From: Antitrichia curtipendula
Taxonomy: Eukaryota > Streptophyta > Bryopsida > Hypnales > Leucodontaceae
Reading direction: 5' to 3'
Assembly: GCA_951230915.1 (NCBI GenBank)
Contig: OX579636.1
Coordinates: 43,341,912 to 43,405,911, forward strand
Length of the DNA stretch: 64,000 nt
The notes beneath the pieces are model-generated. The model was not told the origin of the DNA. It searched no databases and was given only the letters and a program-made list of their open reading frames with translations. The translations under genes and the position numbers were made by a program. Each line of letters opens with the position of its first letter. Position 1 is the stretch's first letter. Positions 31,454 to 43,103 of the stretch are shown here, in pieces.

Positions 31454-34400
31454 TCAAAGAGCATAAGTTTTCTGCAACTTCTCACGCAGTGGGCCATCCA
31501 AGACTCCGAAATACTGTTCCCAAGAGCTGGATTGAGATAGCATCTACAATACCCACGAATTTTTGGTCAGGTTGATAGATTAAAGGCAAAAAATCATATT
31601 ATTTGTAAGAAATCCTAGCATTCACGTTACCATACAAATCCATACTTGCAAAACATTTTACATACCTGTTTGTATCCGTGTAACACTTGCGCAATTTCTG
31701 ACGAAAGCTCTTTACTGCGGATCTCCTGCATAAGTCAAAAGCTAAATATGTAAATAAACAGAGAGATCAACGATTCTATCACAACTAATTTGCAGTGAAA
31801 TCTCAAGAATAGAGTTAAACAGGCGACAAGCAGAAAAAATGGTTTAGAAAAAAAGAGATCAAACTGAAAATGCAATTGGCAAGTATCATGCTGTCCATTA
31901 TGGTCGGCCCAGGGACAAGACGAGTCAAGTGTGCTTACATGCCAGCTACCAATAGCTTCACACATGGATACGAAGGAGTTCACAGCGCCACTAGGGTTAA
32001 GCCGTACCTAACATCCGACAAATGAAACGATTAGGAAAACATGCTGTTGGAAAATTTCAAACTTATCATGACAGAAAACCTCTCACAAAATACCATAGAA
32101 AACCTCATAAAGAACTGCATGAGGATATTTCATCCAAGCATTGCGTCTACAGTATTATCAATACAGTAATTGTGATACTGGATGAACTGGATCTACACTG
32201 TGAATACCATTGCGCACAAGCCTCGAAAAGCATCTTCCTTCTCAAAATCATCTCGAATCCTGTTCAGAGAAAATAGTGAGTACCGGGAATCCTACATCAA
32301 TGAACAATAGACAGCCTTCATTTAAGAGGTTGAGTACAATCTAGACTTTACCATGTCCACAAGGATCTACAAACTTCTTGGAAACATATCAAGTAAAACC
32401 TAGAGAACTTGCTCCAAGAAAATTGATCTCAGTAAGTGTCGACACTCACGTGCAAAGTGCACGGCACCAAGGCTGCATAAAATGCTCCATATGAGGAGCA
32501 ACAAGCTCCGGACACACCCATCCCAGCCTTCCTAAAGTGATGGCACTATTCTCCAAGAGTGACTTATTAAGGCCCTGCACATATGCCTCATTGAGTCAAT
32601 TATCTGCAAGATGTTCTGATGGCACGGACATTAGGAAAGAGTCATATAGATCGTCTACATTAAATCAACGACAATACTGAAGCAACGAGCGAGTCGATGA
32701 TTCAACTTACCTCAGTATTTGAAAGGATAGGCACCAAAGATGAGATCACAGTCAACACGATTGGCGAAATCTCTTTCCTAACCTGCATTGTCGCAGCCAT
32801 TGTGAGCAACTCAATTGACTGGCATCAAACTAAAATATCCACTTATCATCTTCATGTTAAATCGCTCGTATACCAAACAAAGACAGACGGGCAAAACACA
32901 AGAGCCGAATTGGGCAAAATGGAAGGCATGCTAACATCGGAACATACATCCTTTCAGAACACTTTCAAGAACACCCAACCCTACAAGACTCTTTCAGAAC
33001 ACCCAACCCTACAGCATATATAAATGGGGAAATAAACAACAGGGCTAACCTTGATGGCCACTTCCCCAATAGCCCAGCAAGCATTGTTTGCTACGGAAAC
33101 ATTCTCTTTTACATCGTGACCCTGCCAGGAATAAAGAAATGATGAGTAAGGATAATTAATGAGCAGAACGTAAAGCAACGATGAGTAAGGAACAGAACCA
33201 GAATATCACATACATACAAGAACGCCTATAATATCTCCAAAAGTAATTTTCTTACCAGCTGCTTGGCCGCTAAATTAAGAAACTCTGCAAGTCGAGGCTG
33301 CAGGTGCACAGCGCAGGCCTGTTGATTGCCGAAGACAGTGACTCGTCAGCACAGATGGTCCCATTCCTAAATAGAATATGAACAAGAGACAAGTTGCCAA
33401 GACGTTCCGGATGATTCAAATCACTTCAGAACACCTTTTTTGACGAGATCCCATGTAAAAGGGGACAATTTCTGAGGCATTAGCTTCGTACCTTCACCAG
33501 ATCACCCAATAGGGCCAGAGCACTCTGACGCACATCGGGGGCTTCATCAGCACAGCATTGCAGTAAGAGATCCCGAAGATCGCTTCTAGATACCTGCATA
33601 AGGAACTCCAAAAATTTCAGGAATAATACAAGATAACCAACAAGGTATATTATCAATAAACAAATCAGCAGACTACTAAATTCATGGCGGCTAAGGACCA
33701 TATAAGATGTAGTTAGCTGAAAAATAATAAAACTGTCACCTATTGACTTTGGCAAGAGATCAAGTGCATGATCAGATTTAAGACAGAGCCTATTTTACAC
33801 AAATTTATACAATATGTGTGAATGCAATTGCATAGATGAAAGGTCGAAGAAACGGTCACTCAGCTTGACAATTAGCTGCATAATACGTACCAGGCTCTCA
33901 ATGCTGCTGCCAAGGCCTTCTGCAAGACCTGATAGCAAATCTAAGGAACAAACTATAAATTCTTTGTCGTAATTTACGCCTGCCCTCTGTGGATCCGCCT
34001 GCGTAAAGAATAAACGCGCATCACTTTCGACGAAGTTTCACCGTGACGTGCATATTAAGGTGTGAAAATGGAGAAAATAATGTTTTGGAAGTCACAGAAA
34101 ACCATCCGACATGAACATGAGGACAAAACAAACACGGATGAAGAATAGATACTGGTAAAAATGCGCTCTTCCCAGACTCAGATTAAATCAATTGGATGCA
34201 GAGAATCTATTTCCATTACTAGCAAAGAACTATAGATGTACAAATGGACATGTCACGAATACCTTAGCAACTTCATGTGTGCGAATAAGATTGATGCACC
34301 TCACAAACACAGGCTCAGCGTACTGAGTGAAACCTGGCCCAAGTGCCTGGCAGCATCATGGATAGACGTAAGAAACTAAAAAGATTAAACTGAAACCTAT

Positions 34401-37400
34401 GTTACAAAAATATAATAATCTGGTTAAATTCAGCATTCACATATGATAAAACGGATCTAGAAATCAAAATGCTCCACTAATCCAATATATAGTATAAGAT
34501 ATTCAAATCATTCGAGTAACGTAACAGAATTGGAGAACCAAATACCCAAGATCTAAAGGTGATTTTTATCCAAACCACCAACATAAGCACCCTCTACCAG
34601 CTGGATTAGCCAGTGCGACGTACCTGAGCTATTGAAGTAAAGCACTCGAGCAAAGGGAATAAATCCTTGTCATTATCTGGCAGCAGCTGCCACTTCGAGA
34701 TCAATGGTGGCATCAAGATCTCCAAGTATTTAGGCTGCAGGAAGATATGGCGGATGGTATGAGCATGCATGCAAACCCATTACAACAGAACACGATCCAT
34801 GAAAAACGTTCAAAACTACTCAAAATCTAGTTACATTCATTGGCATGCTAGACCCGGTGACACCACTTACATTGTTGAGCTCACTGCCCACAGCATCCGC
34901 TAGTGTGCCAATTGCATCATATAAGATACGCAAATTTCGTCTCTGCAACAAAGAAAATCAGATCTTCAACACAAGATGGCACAAATACTCGGATATAACA
35001 CGAGATTCATAAACTAAATAGTAATAACAAGTGCACCTGCTTTATCGAATGCTATTAGCACCATATTTCCATAATTATCAACTTATGGCAGCCTTGAGTG
35101 TATACCCATGTAGTGTACTATCCATTCAGTATTATTACAAGAGAACCGGACATATTTATCCCGATGACTCCAGATTCGGTACCTGATAAGTTCCAAAGGC
35201 ATACATAAGATGCTGAAGTATGGGTTCAAGCCTAGGTGCTAAATCTTCAGCAGCCTCCTGCAATTTGGACGTCAATCATTGAACCGTTAAACAGAGACGA
35301 ACTTGTTGGCAACAACAATAAATTAATACAATGAGCTTGCGTTGTCATTTTGCCCAATAGGCCACAAAGTCCTTTAGCCCACTTGCTTACAATCAACAAC
35401 CAAATGATAAAATGGGGACACAACGAAGCAAACACCTCTTCAAGAGTGGCAAATGCAGAACACGCAGCCTCCTGGACGCGTTTATTAGTATCCAGGATTC
35501 TCCGAAGCAATCCTGTGAGTATCGCATCGAATTGTAATTGTCCCTCTGCAGATTGTGCGACCTGATTTACAAGAGATTGAGCACAGCTCACTAAAACCAC
35601 GCATGAACTCAAAGGCAGATACGAGAAGTATCCAGTACTCAAATACTACTATCGCAGTCTCTTCTACCAATTCTTCACGGTGATCACAGATTTCATGGAA
35701 AACCAGCATATATCCATATACGTATTTTAGCCAGAAAGTACCTGAACTATCCATTTGCTGTAGCGAGATAGGGTCCAACAAGATATACTCCGGACAAGTG
35801 GCCGTACATCCTCCATAAATGATACAAGATATACTACAATCTGAACAACAAAGGCCAAAAGCAACCAGATTATTGGTAGCAGATCCTTCCATTTGGGTCA
35901 AGCTTTGAACAGCCATTTCCAAGGTCCCAAGGACAAACAATCACTTAAATGTGAACATCAGTTTCTTGATACAAAACTTTGGGTCCCTCACTCAAGTGAC
36001 CAAGCTCGACTACCAAAGACTGTCAGATGATAAAGCCAAATCCCAACCAGGCCTATACATGAGCGTTCAAAGCCAAGCCATACCACCATCAAACATCTGA
36101 CGGCAAATGGAAATACAATGTAAAGCACATATCTCTACTTCGTCTAACCTGAGCTAGATGGGGTAACAAGCCTGAAATACAGCCCTCCGCAACAGCACCT
36201 AGAGCTAAAATCGCAGCCTCCTTCTCTTTCCATGCCGAATCCTTCGTAGCGGAAAGTCTCACCTTCATAGCGTAGCAGTTACTTGTGAGCAACAAGATAG
36301 CATTAGCTGGAAAATATCATTATAGCAACAAAAAATGGATCAGCATGTACCTGAACAAGAGGCATGAGAACTGGGAGAATTTCATCCCCAAACACTGTTG
36401 ATAATATATCTAGTCCAGCAGCACTACATTTCCGCAAATTCCAGGAGTTAATAATGTCATCATCGTCATCATCCTGCACTCACGAGGTGTCATAGGGGAG
36501 GCATGTTAGAGAAATTGGTACTCGAAATTGCAATCCATCGTTCCAGAAAGACTGGGACAAATCACGATATATAACACAAAACTCTGCTATAACCACTACA
36601 GCAACAGCCTCAAAGAGATCTTGCCAATGAACTCTCCTAAAACACTTGGGATATTTCAACATGTGCAACAGGCCTAATTACAGATACATGTAATTTACTT
36701 TCTAAATGCCGCTTGATCAACCACGCTAACAATCAGAAAGTGGAAATCAGGCCTCAAGAGGGAACAGCAGGTTAAGAAGGGTTGCACGAATCCTAACCTC
36801 GTCCCCTTCAGCACCATCGGCAACCCCAACCATTCGTGATTGATGAAACCTTGGCTTAATATCCTGATGAGAAATAAAACCCATCAGATATTGAAATGAT
36901 TTCATGATTGACTATACAGTGCCAGAATTTCTCTATCAATCTACAAGTTCTGGATTGCAAGCAGGGGGAATAATAGATTCAGGAATCAAAATCATGGGCT
37001 GAGACATTTTGTAGTCCCAGATGATATTATGATACAGAATAGAGGGACACTCAATACCTGCTCTCTGTCAGGTGCATTCTCATCCTCCTGAAGATGCACA
37101 AGAAACCTGACAAAGGTTAGAGAGGAACACTGCAAACATGAGTGAAAGCTGGAAAGCTTTCTTGCCAACAATGATAAAATATTGAGGAACAAAGGAGGTC
37201 TGATCTCAAGAGAATACCTCAGAATTCTAGGAAAATTGAATCACCAAATGTAAAACTTATGAGGGCAGATGATATCTTACATCCCCATCTTGCAAAGCTT
37301 CATCGTCGTCCGCATATGCCATATTATCCAGTAAAATCTACGACATCCAAAATTGGAGTCAAAGGTAGCTAATGGACAGTATGTATGCGATGCATACGGC

Positions 37401-40400
37401 CTTCATTGAAAGCTAATACTTGATGCGAAATCATGCACCGAAGTTAAAAACACGGTGAGAATGCTAAAGTGAATCGCAAAGCAGAAGACATTACACTGAC
37501 TTACATCAATAAGGCGTGGTAAAAACCCTCGAAGCATTTCTGGAGGCAGCTGTGCTTCACAAAATGCAGACCTATAGATATCTTAAGTTAGTTTCTCTTC
37601 ACATACAGTTAGGGACTGGAATACGACTTTCAGGTTGCAGCCATTTTCCTCTATTATGGTGTAACACCAAAAGAACATAGGACCAACTTAGAACTGAAGT
37701 GTCGAAAATGGGGCCCTAATTGCAAATCCTCAGCGTACCAGAACTCACAAGCCTCCAACGCCACATCCTTATCAGTATCTTTATTGGCTTGTAGCATGTA
37801 CTCAATCACATTTGTCATGTGAGGCTGCACTCACCATTAAATATGTCACTACATATATAATAATAAAATAGAAGTGAAGGCCCAACAGATCATAAATCTG
37901 AACCTAACATTACCCATACACCGATCATGAGTCAACACATGGAAATACTATCCTGCGTATAGTCACCACACTACGTTCTCAAACTAGACGCTAATCTAGA
38001 CTCTCTAATAATGTCCGAACTGATGAAACTTAGCGGAACTTAGGGGTGCTGCTCACATACCTGCAGAGCATTAGGCTGCACTTCCAACAATTGCACCAAA
38101 GCAGCGCAAACCTTCAAATTTAAGAGGAAAATCAGAAAACGTGCATTGTCCTGTGTTCCAATATGGAACTGCTAATCAATCGATACAAAGTGCAGAAGAA
38201 CATTTTCATTGATACTGATCAACCCGCAGAAAGAGGATTCTAAAATATTTTTATGCAGACGCAACCAACACTGAACACCTATATCGTAATTGTGTTGAAG
38301 AATTGAACGAACTCCGAAAAGGAAAGGAAAGGCACACAAAAACTCCATGCATACCAATTTTCGAACATCCCCAGAACTATCATTCGCTAATGAAAACAAG
38401 CCTCGCAAGTATGTTCCCATGTTGATAAAAAGTGCCTGCAATCAAAACTTACGTGTAAGAAGACGCACGCACATGTTATGACGTAATGTAGACAAAATTC
38501 TCAATTGGAAAAAATCAGCGCCCATTGACAAAAGTCATGGATTAAGATTCAAATTGCAAGTAGTAGATAAGTGTTTCAAATTTGATACATCTTCAGTGTG
38601 AACTCACAATTTTCAACGTCACTCAATACTAGTTACCATGGTCACCGTTCATATAATTTTTCCTCAGAAAAGAAAGAAAGAATCAACTTACAGCAGGCAA
38701 AAGGACGATAAATTGGTTAACAGTGCCCAATGCCAATTTTCGCAACATAGCATGTTCTGAACCAAAAAACTGTATCAAAACTGAAAACTGTTAGAAGTTT
38801 CCATGATCAAGAAGGGAGAAATGCTCTCACAATATTTACACTAATTATTAATAGTAATTATTAACACAGAACTTCCTCAACGTAAGAGGCAAAAGAACTT
38901 CATCCATACCTGAAGCAATCTAGGAATGAAGATGGCAATAGGGCGCTCTGCAAATCCAGGCACCTCCGAGTCAAGAATTTCGGGTAAATCCTCTGAAATC
39001 TGCACTTTCACCCCATCGACAGTCAACTATCTCTGGTCTCAAGATTCCGCTAAAAGTCAACATGTATTCCATCGTCTTAATCAGCATTGTTCTTGCAGTG
39101 ACGAGAAACTCCTTCGCTAACTCATACCTCCTTTTAGACACAGGCAGACTTATGACGGATCACCAACATTTGCAACCCTAATCATACTTTAGTACAGGCT
39201 CGAAAAGAAATCTGAGAATGAAGATCATGACACCATATTCTGTCGATCAAGAAAATATGATTCCAAAATTGTAGTATGTTGTAATTTTTAGGGTTTTCAG
39301 ACAGATATTTGCAAGTAAATGACACTCAGATGAGGCTAATCAATTTCAGATGAGGCAGCCAGTGCACGGAGACCTCAAATGTTAACTTGAGGGAAGAGAC
39401 TACACCTTGAAAAGAGCACCAAGCGCACCCTCCATGTGGTTGTAGTCATTGCTGTCAAGGCATTGAACTAGTGCCTGAAGAACTTCTGGCCAACCCTGAA
39501 AACCCCCGTGCTGCACCACAACACTCACTATAGTACCAACAGTTGTTCGTACCCCAAAATCCGGGGACCCAAGACAGGGCAGCACTTCTGCCTTAATATA
39601 CTGAAGGTGAGAGGGTTGAATTAACTGATGATTGCTCTTCAAATTATTCTTCAACAGCAATCCCGCCGCTTGACGAATATTGGCAGCGTCTCCCTGCAAT
39701 TGAGAAGGTATCAGAATCCCAATCTGGACCGATCAATTCTTCTCTACAGTAACCCAAACCGCAAACAGGGACAAACGCAGGAACAGCGCAGAGGAGTGCA
39801 CAGTTTCCCCGTAATGAGACGACTAAGCAAAACTCGACAGCTCGACAGCGGTAATGCAAGCGACGTAAGCGATGATTCAGGAAATTTGCGTCTATCTAGT
39901 AATAAGTTTCTTATTTTCTTTGATCCTAATCGGTGTTTCCTTTTTATTCGCTTCTTCTTCTAATTCGGCTTATCCGGAGAAATTGTCAGCTTACGAATGC
40001 GGTTTTGATCCTTTCGATGATGCCAGAAGTCGTTTCGATATACGATTTATCTCATTTCTATTCTATTCATTAAATTCGATCCGGAAGTCACCTTTTTATT
40101 TCCTTGGGCAGTTTCACTTAACAAACCAAATACAACCTGATGGATCCAAGGCCTACACTAAATTAAGCTCGTCAATCTTGCATATTAGTGTCCGGTCAAC
40201 ATATTAACAGAGGACTAAAGGTCACATACGATTCTTTACAATAAGTTAGCAAGTCCAGGAGCAAACATATAAAAACTAGGTCAACCGATGGCTACACCCC
40301 TAGCAGTGCAACAAGTGCTCATTGAACGAAACAATAAGGCGAGCAACATTATATACATTTACCATATGGAACTAATTGTAATGTGCAGCTAACGGAACAA

Positions 40401-40788
40401 AGTGCGCAGAATGCAATACATTGTGGAGAAAGACCTGAAGCCGAAAAATGTAAGGAATTCGACATAACTGGCTTGAGAATTAAAACGCAAAATGAGGAGC
40501 ACTCGTCCAAAATTCATTAACCACCGGTATCCAAACCACTCGGAATTCTACTCCGTCTGAGCTGCTACAATCTCAATCAACCCACTTCCCAAGCATACAG
40601 GAATCGATACAAACCTCCGCACGGCACAGAATGAAAGCGAGATAATTGTTGAAGTCCGGTAGCTGGCTGCATCGCTGATGTTGCTGCCAGATGCGCGACT
40701 GGTCCACAGTCGGCAACCTGTACTGCTCCAGCAATCCACATATCTCTTTCAACCCGTCCTCCTGCGGACGCCACACGGCAGTCGCCAT
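31454..40788 (-). CDS. TRN1: Transportin-1 (importin beta-2 family nuclear import receptor)
   Basis: It carries M9/PY-type cargo, such as RNA-binding proteins, through nuclear pores under Ran-GTP control. The protein starts [20 protein letters not shown] (40,788-40,615), continues from 39,693 to 39,406 ([25 protein letters not shown]), and then runs through about 25 short exons to the stop at 31,454. Landmarks in order: [17 protein letters not shown] (about 38,990), [14 protein letters not shown] (38,750), [20 protein letters not shown] (37,800), the acidic loop ([11 protein letters not shown] 37,080; [20 protein letters not shown] 36,450), [17 protein letters not shown] (36,200), [17 protein letters not shown] (35,780), [20 protein letters not shown] (34,700), [13 protein letters not shown] (33,070), [20 protein letters not shown] (32,540), [15 protein letters not shown] (32,250) and the C-terminus [14 protein letters not shown] (31,500). 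All expected HEAT-repeat blocks and the acidic loop are present in order; no disruption was seen. Internal exon edges were not all fixed to the base. Confidence 0.94.
39885..40127 (+). pseudogene. nad3: Nuclear copy of mitochondrial nad3 (numt), inside transportin intron 1
   Basis: About 245 bp, antisense to the host gene, encodes most of NADH dehydrogenase subunit 3. The first reading frame gives [20 protein letters not shown] and FDIRF. After loss of one T near 40,046 the next frame gives [14 protein letters not shown]. The true start codon, first residues and C-terminal third are missing, so no functional protein can be made. DDARSR, where flowering plants usually have GDARSR, fits an early land-plant mitochondrion. 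Intron 1 (40,614-39,694) is unusually long, partly because of this insert. Confidence 0.92.
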
Positions 40789-41470
40789 GCCACCTCAAAA
40801 CCTAATCCAGGCACCCCCACGGAATCCCACGGAATCCTGTCTCAATCCACCAACGCCCCCTCCTGCACACTGCACCAATCGTGTGTTCTACACCCTCCGC
40901 ACAATCACGCCACAATCCAGCTGCTGCAGCGCGGAAATCAACCTCATGCTGTCGCTGCAGCCATCCTGCGGGCTGCTGCGGCCAAGTCCGATCGCCGCGT
41001 GGAAACGTACCAAGGCAAGCGCGATCGAATAACGAACGGGGAGAGATGGTGATGCCAAACTAATCTCTATCCGTGAGGTGAAAGTCAAGTGCATGTCGAG
41101 GTCGGAATGGCACGAAGCAGGGCTAGGGCTTCCGTCCGCGACCTTGATCATCGTCTTCCTCGTCGTCGTCTCCTGCCCCCTCTGCGAATAGCAGGTACGG
41201 CGGTCGCCCTGTCCCGTCCAGAGAACGGTAAGTTCTCATCGGTCTGACCGATGGGTGGAGGTCTGGTCAAACTGAAGGGCGGACTTCTATATTTGCGATG
41301 TGGAATTAAGAGGAGGGAGTTCGCCGCAAGGAGAGACCAGTAGTCGGCGCCCGTCTGTCGGTCGCAGCGGGAAGAATATTGGGCACGCATGACGAACGAC
41401 TTTCATCCGCTCCACTCGGCCTTCACATCGAAAACTAACCCCCAACCTCTCTTAGTACTGTTGCAATACT
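40789..41470 (-). promoter_or_regulatory. Transportin-1 5' untranslated and promoter region
   Basis: GC-richer DNA directly upstream of the transportin start codon. Several plus-strand open frames here are antisense shadows without protein-like content. No clear TATA box was seen. Assigned by position. Confidence 0.45.
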
Positions 41471-41845
41471 AGTGGTAGTCACAGCTTGTTCACCGTGATG
41501 GTGAACAATGAACATTGAAGTGGTGGCGGCGTAGGGTTGGCTTGCTTTTGACGGAATATTCATAGCGGAACATTGATTGTTCACTCCCAACATCCACCTC
41601 CGGAGGTGGATGTTGGGAGTGAACAATCAATGTTCCGCTATGATTATTCCTTTGTTCTCTTAACTTTCAATTACATCCGTCCATCTCGCCATTATCCATC
41701 CTCCATTGTTCATTCTCAACATTTGAACAAAAAAGGTGGTCACGGCTTGTTCAATATTCGTCACTTCTCATTGGCCCCTCAAAGCACTTTCCATTGTTCA
41801 TTGTTCATTGTTCACCATCACGGTGAACAAGCTGTGACTACCACT
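41471..41845. repeat. Large inverted repeat with 44-bp perfect arms
   Basis: Positions 41,471-41,514 are the exact reverse complement of 41,802-41,845. Each arm itself contains a hairpin (TTGTTCACCGTGATGGTGAAC). The 287-bp spacer contains the long palindrome listed next. The structure resembles a foldback transposable element; no transposase or target duplication was recognised. Confidence 0.85.
41553..41650. repeat. 98-bp near-perfect palindrome
   Basis: The arms meet at 41,601/41,602 with no loop. The innermost 41 bp of each arm are exactly complementary. Extending to 49 bp per arm adds only one mismatched pair. The centre reads CCACCTCCGGAGGTGG. It would extrude as a cruciform or fold into a very stable hairpin if transcribed. 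Confidence 0.93.
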
Positions 41846-42019
41846 ACTGTTTCAATGGTTTTATACTCCAACATTGAAAGTGTGTTCCTTGAGTACAAAA
41901 CAGTACTGCAACAATGTAGTTTCAGTGGGAACAGCACATTCCCATTGAAACTATATTGTTATAGTATAGTTTTTAGTTTTTGTACAGTAACAATATATTT
42001 TCAATAGTAGATTGTGAAA

Positions 42020-42045
42020 CCATTGAAACAATATTGTTTCAATGG
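42020..42045. repeat. 26-bp perfect palindrome in a CATTGAAAC-rich segment
   Basis: CCATTGAAACAAT is followed directly by its exact reverse complement. Related CATTGAAAC / GTTTCAATG motifs recur between 41,850 and 42,045, suggesting this segment belongs to the same foldback-like structure as the inverted repeat to its left. Confidence 0.8.
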
Positions 42046-42255
42046 AGGGGTACTTCCCTGATGTTGTTCCAGAAGATTCTCATCATCATTCACCACTTGC
42101 AATCAGGGTTTTTATTTTTGGCACTATAGTGTCAGTTTGCACCACAATTTCTTACCTGGCGAAATCACTATAATAAATGAAGTGAAAAATTCGGGTAATT
42201 TTGCCAGGGCGGCGCCTGAAGGGGATAGCTTGCAGCCAGGGTGGCGCCCGTCTCC

Positions 42256-42496
42256 ATGCCATATTTAACTACTTCTGGATTTTTAAGGAAATTTTAGACT
42301 TTGTCCATCGGGAGATCTCCCGATGTCATAGATATCTAAAATCTAAACCTGTTGTACATTTTTCAAACCACCTAGTCCAAAATCAATATCATTTCTAGAT
42401 TTATAAAATCTATAGAAGTCAAAGTCTACAACTGTCTTAGATGTCCCTTTATCAATTTTGGACTTTGCAAAGTCCAAAAATAGTTAAATATGGCAT
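42256..42496. mobile_element. 241-bp MITE-like element with 16-bp perfect inverted ends
   Basis: ATGCCATATTTAACTA at the left and its exact reverse complement at 42,481-42,496 bound a non-coding interior. The interior contains a further 20-bp perfect palindrome (CATCGGGAGATCTCCCGATG) at about 42,307. It lies just upstream of the hAT gene remnant. No clear target duplication was seen. Confidence 0.65.
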
Positions 42497-43103
42497 CTCC
42501 TCGTCCCTGCATGACCGTGTCGCCAACTTCATTAGGTTGTGGCGTCGATGTCCGCGGCGTAATCGCCCCACTTCCCCCACTTCCTCTCTCATAATCTACA
42601 GTTCCGAATTTGTGATCGCCACTATGTACTCCTCGCGCGCAACTTCTTCGCCAATCGCAGCTACCAAGGATTCAATTATGTCGCCATGTCCTTTGCCTTA
42701 AGTGCTGTGAGTATTGCCAGATACTGGCGAGAGTAGAGACCTGGAGATTCAAGTTCGCCCATAAGTTTTGCGACTGGGGTGTCTCAATGGTTGGTTTAGG
42801 AAAGATCTTCCTTCATACTCTCATGATTTTTGTGTTTTTGGTGCTTTGATTGTTTAGGTGCAATGTGTAGGGTTTTGAGAGCCTTGCGCCTTCACGGCTG
42901 TAACACTACCTTTGCCGCACTTAAGGCTGCCTTGGATTTGAGGCAAATCATCGCCGTTTGCAAGCAGCAATGTCGCGCGTCCTATCTTTGTGATCGCATG
43001 TTTGTCATTCTTCCACTGCTCTCCCCTTGCTTGCATGACCTTGTGTGTTTTCTAACAATTTTGTGGGATAGGTTTTGGAGACGAGGACTTTGGAGGGGAC
43101 GTT

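Noticed and set aside
40678..41063. Overlapping plus-strand open frames of 60-124 codons over the transportin start
   Set aside because: They overlap the conserved first transportin exon in antisense and have no protein-like pattern.
42121..42180. CACTATAGTG and CACTATAATAAATG as ends of another CACTA element
   Set aside because: No inverted partner with a flanking 3-bp duplication was found at a plausible distance.
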